Assembly: GCA_003491925.1 (NCBI GenBank)
Contig: DNAU01000163.1
Coordinates: 1 to 7,329, forward strand
DNA length: 7,329 nt
DNA from: Chloroflexota bacterium
GTDB lineage: Bacteria > Chloroflexota > Dormibacteria > Aeolococcales > Aeolococcaceae
Direction of reading: 5' to 3'
The translations under genes were made by a program, and so were the position numbers. The notes beneath the pieces were generated by a model. It was not told the DNA's origin, did not search any database, and saw only the letters and a program-made list of their open reading frames with translations. This document shows, in pieces, positions 5,469 to 7,329 of the stretch. Within the stretch, counting starts at the first letter, position 1, and every line of letters starts with the position of its first letter.

Positions 5469-6712
5469 GCTTCCACCTCCGCCACCACCGGTTCCAGGGG
5501 CTCCCCCTCCGCCCATGACGCGATCCCGACGCCGGCCTGGAAGAGCCGCGCCCGCACCGTCTCACGTTCCAGCCGCCACATCCGCCGGGCCAGTGCCGCC
5601 GCCGGGGACCGCGGGGCGGCGAGGTGGGATTCGACCGGAAGCTCGACCGCGGCGACATCGAGGCCCCGGCCGCTCAGGTCGAGGAGCGCGGTCAGGAAGC
5701 GCTGGTCGAGCAGCGGGGTGAGCCCGACGATCAGAGCGTGGGGCGGCAGGAGGCGGATCGGGATCACCTCGGTGCCCTTCCAGGCGTAGCTGAAGACCAC
5801 CTCGGTGTCGAGCAGGGCGTCGATCAACCGGTAGGCGTGGCGCATGCCGCCCCCCACCTCGAGCCAGCGGAGGGTGCCGCCGAAGTCGATGACCCCTACC
5901 CGATCGCGCTCGCGGAGCCAGGCGGAGGCGAGTGACGAGGCTCCCCGGACCATCTGCTCCAGAGTGCTCCCCTCGTCGGGCCCGGCCCGGGTGAAGGTGT
6001 CGAGCAGGAGCACCACGTCGACGTTCCGCTCGGGGTGTCGCTCGTTGACCCAGAGGCCGCCGCGACGGGCGGAGGCTCGCCAGTTGACGCTCCGGAGCTG
6101 ATCGCCCGGGGCGTGGGGGCGGATGTCGGCGAACTCGACCCCCTCCCCCTTCCGAGCCGCCACCCGGTTGCCGGCGTAGAGGTGGGTGTGGGCCGGCCGG
6201 ATCAGGGCGCGCAGCCGCTCCGGCCGCGGGTAGGCGCGGATCATCGCCTCGCTGCCCAGCCGCGCCTCGAAGCGCCGCAGCCGGAAGCCGTCGAAGGCGC
6301 GGAGGTGGACCGTCCCCAGGGGGTAGGCCCCCCAGCGCCGGTGCCGCACCGCGAAGCTGAGGCTCTGCCGCGCTCCGGCCGCCCGGGTGATGACCCTCGG
6401 GTTGTCGGCGTCGACCAGCTCGGCTCCGGGCGGGAGCGCGAGCCCCACCTCGAGGCTCTCGACCTCGGCGGGGATGGAGACCTCGACGGTGACGTCGACG
6501 CGGTCGCCCTCGACCACGCGGCTCTCGGAGGCGGCGAGGCGCACCTCCGGGATCCCCGGGCGGCGCGACCCCAGCAGCCCGGCGAGCAGGACGGCGGCCA
6601 GCGGTGCGGCCCCCGCCGCCAGCTCGGGGCGGCCGGCGGCGAGGGCGGCCAGCAGCAGCCCAGCGATCAGCCAGGGGTAGGCCAGCAGCCGACCGGTGGG
6701 GGTCCAGCTCAC
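5435..6712 (-). CDS. DUF58 domain-containing protein (MoxR partner, vWA-like)
   Basis: A 425-residue protein with the usual DUF58 layout: two N-terminal hydrophobic segments (about 9-26 and 31-48), a beta-rich region (57-150) with the typical RRWGAYPLGTVHLRAFDGF, then the DUF58 signature EGVEFADIRPHAPGDQLRSV, followed by NWRASARRG (190-218) and a vWA-like fold beginning DVVLLLDTFTRAG (232-244). Such proteins are encoded with MoxR ATPases and are thought to act in assembling or activating membrane or secreted complexes; the client is unknown here. The metal-binding DxSxS motif of true vWA domains reads D-T-F-T-R, so metal binding at this site is doubtful. GTG at 6710-6712 is chosen because it overlaps the moxR stop (GTGA) and leaves the first hydrophobic segment close to the N-terminus; the frame extends upstream to 6802 but only through moxR sequence in another frame. 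No clear ribosome-binding site is seen, fitting translational coupling. Confidence 0.92.
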   Translation of the reverse strand: MSWTPTGRLLAYPWLIAGLLLAALAAGRPELAAGAAPLAAVLLAGLLGSRRPGIPEVRLAASESRVVEGDRVDVTVEVSIPAEVESLEVGLALPPGAELVDADNPRVITRAAGARQSLSFAVRHRRWGAYPLGTVHLRAFDGFRLRRFEARLGSEAMIRAYPRPERLRALIRPAHTHLYAGNRVAARKGEGVEFADIRPHAPGDQLRSVNWRASARRGGLWVNERHPERNVDVVLLLDTFTRAGPDEGSTLEQMVRGASSLASAWLRERDRVGVIDFGGTLRWLEVGGGMRHAYRLIDALLDTEVVFSYAWKGTEVIPIRLLPPHALIVGLTPLLDQRFLTALLDLSGRGLDVAAVELPVESHLAAPRSPAAALARRMWRLERETVRARLFQAGVGIASWAEGEPLEPVVAEVEAWRRRARLRVR

Positions 6713-7329
6713 CCGGCCGCCGGACCGGCCTGGGTCGGCGGGGTGGGCACCGACTCGAGGCAGGCGCGGATCACGTCCGCCCCCCGTGCCCCCCGGACCC
6801 ACAGCTCGGGGCGCAGGCTCAAGCGGTGACCGAGGGCCGCGACCGCCACCGCCTTGACGTCTTCGGGCACCACGAAGTCCCGGCCGCGAAGGGCCGCCCG
6901 GGCCCGGGCCGCGGCCAGCACCGCCAGGCTGCCCCGGGGGCTGGCGCCAACCTGCACGTCATTGCGGGCGCGGGTGGCGGCGACCAGGTCGACGATGTAC
7001 GCGGTGATGGCGGGGTCGACGTGGACGTCCTCGACCGCCGCCTGGAGCGCGAGCAGGGTGGTCCGGTCGACGACCTGGCGGAGCTGGGTGCTGTCGCTGC
7101 GCCGCTCCACCCGACGGCGCAGGATCTCCTGCTCCTGGTCGGCGCTGGGATAGCCGACCGCGATCCGGAGCAGGAAGCGATCGAGCTGGGCCTCGGGGAG
7201 GGGGTAGGTCCCCTCGTACTCGATGGGGTTCTGGGTCGCCACCACCATGAACCGGTCGCCGAGCGGATAGGTCTGGCCGTCGATGGTGACCTTGCGCTCC
7301 TGCATCGCCTCCAGCAGCGCGGCCTGCGT
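6709..7329 (-). CDS. MoxR family AAA+ ATPase (N-terminal part outside window)
   Basis: The last 206 residues of a MoxR ATPase. The frame runs through the right edge, so Walker A and Walker B are not in view; the first visible residues, TQAALLEAMQERKVTIDG, normally follow directly after Walker B, so the internal ATG at 7305 is not the start. Visible landmarks are sensor 1 in VVATQNPIEYEGTYPLPEAQ (29-48, Asn34), the arginine finger region LDRF (49-52, Arg51), and sensor 2 in GASPRG (128-133, Arg132), then the lid helices with RDFVVPEDVKAVAVAALGHR. MoxR proteins use ATP hydrolysis to remodel or activate partner complexes, usually with a DUF58/vWA protein encoded beside them, as here. The stop overlaps the DUF58 start in GTGA. 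The operon's promoter is outside the window. Confidence 0.95.
   Translation of the reverse strand, partial: TQAALLEAMQERKVTIDGQTYPLGDRFMVVATQNPIEYEGTYPLPEAQLDRFLLRIAVGYPSADQEQEILRRRVERRSDSTQLRQVVDRTTLLALQAAVEDVHVDPAITAYIVDLVAATRARNDVQVGASPRGSLAVLAAARARAALRGRDFVVPEDVKAVAVAALGHRLSLRPELWVRGARGADVIRACLESVPTPPTQAGPAAG

Noticed and set aside
5469..5516. Longer ATG start for the 189-aa membrane protein
   Set aside because: It adds a Gly-rich run encoded by DUF58 gene sequence, with a poor ribosome-binding site; GTG 5468 has a strong GGAGGTGG just ahead.
4125..5789. Plus-strand 554-codon open frame
   Set aside because: It crosses the end of paralogue B and runs antisense through the 189-aa membrane gene and the DUF58 gene. 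Its Arg/Gly/His/Pro-rich translation is typical of a shadow frame in very GC-rich DNA.
1..7329. tRNA, rRNA, CRISPR arrays, insertion sequences or att sites
   Set aside because: I looked for repeated spacers, terminal inverted repeats, transposase motifs and cloverleaf-like segments and saw none. Short GC-rich repeats such as CGGGTCGG are within what composition alone can give.

Overview
The window is very GC-rich, with codon third positions almost all G or C. It holds eight protein-coding genes in two converging blocks. No RNA gene, mobile element or CRISPR array was seen. The gene families (a DUF929 protein, MsrB, a GNAT acetyltransferase, an Xre regulator with membrane partners, and MoxR/DUF58) fit a high-GC, actinomycete-like or soil 'Candidatus Dormibacterota'/Chloroflexota-type bacterium. 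This placement is inferred from family content and base composition; no marker gene is present to prove it.

Rightward block. The 5'-truncated DUF929 gene (3-839) encodes a membrane-anchored thioredoxin-like protein with a CPYC motif. A GC-rich hairpin follows it. Next come msrB (962-1369) and a GNAT acetyltransferase (1369-1944), joined by an ATGA stop/start overlap. After about 320 bases without a convincing gene, a sharply AT-rich promoter drives an Xre-type regulator (2304-2657). Its only usable start codon sits where transcription should begin, so the mRNA is probably leaderless. Two membrane proteins follow, each start overlapping the previous stop (ATGA, then GTGA): 394 aa (2654-3838) and 343 aa (3835-4866). 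They are divergent paralogues. Each has a cytoplasmic DERQ loop and a C-terminal, probably extracytoplasmic, domain with four cysteines and a shared C-x23-CWDG signature. I do not recognise this ectodomain, and the three-gene cassette is the most interesting item in the window.

Leftward block. Reading from the right edge on the minus strand there is a 5'-truncated MoxR-type AAA+ ATPase (6709-7329), a DUF58 protein (5435-6712, GTGA overlap with moxR) and a six-helix membrane protein of unknown function (4899-5468) that overlaps the DUF58 gene by 34 bases. MoxR/DUF58 pairs are usually viewed as a chaperone-like ATPase with a vWA-like partner acting near the membrane. The transglutaminase gene often found next to such pairs is not downstream here.

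The two blocks meet tail to tail. The 32 bases between the stop codons at 4866 and 4899 lie inside a 48-base imperfect inverted repeat that looks like a shared bidirectional terminator.
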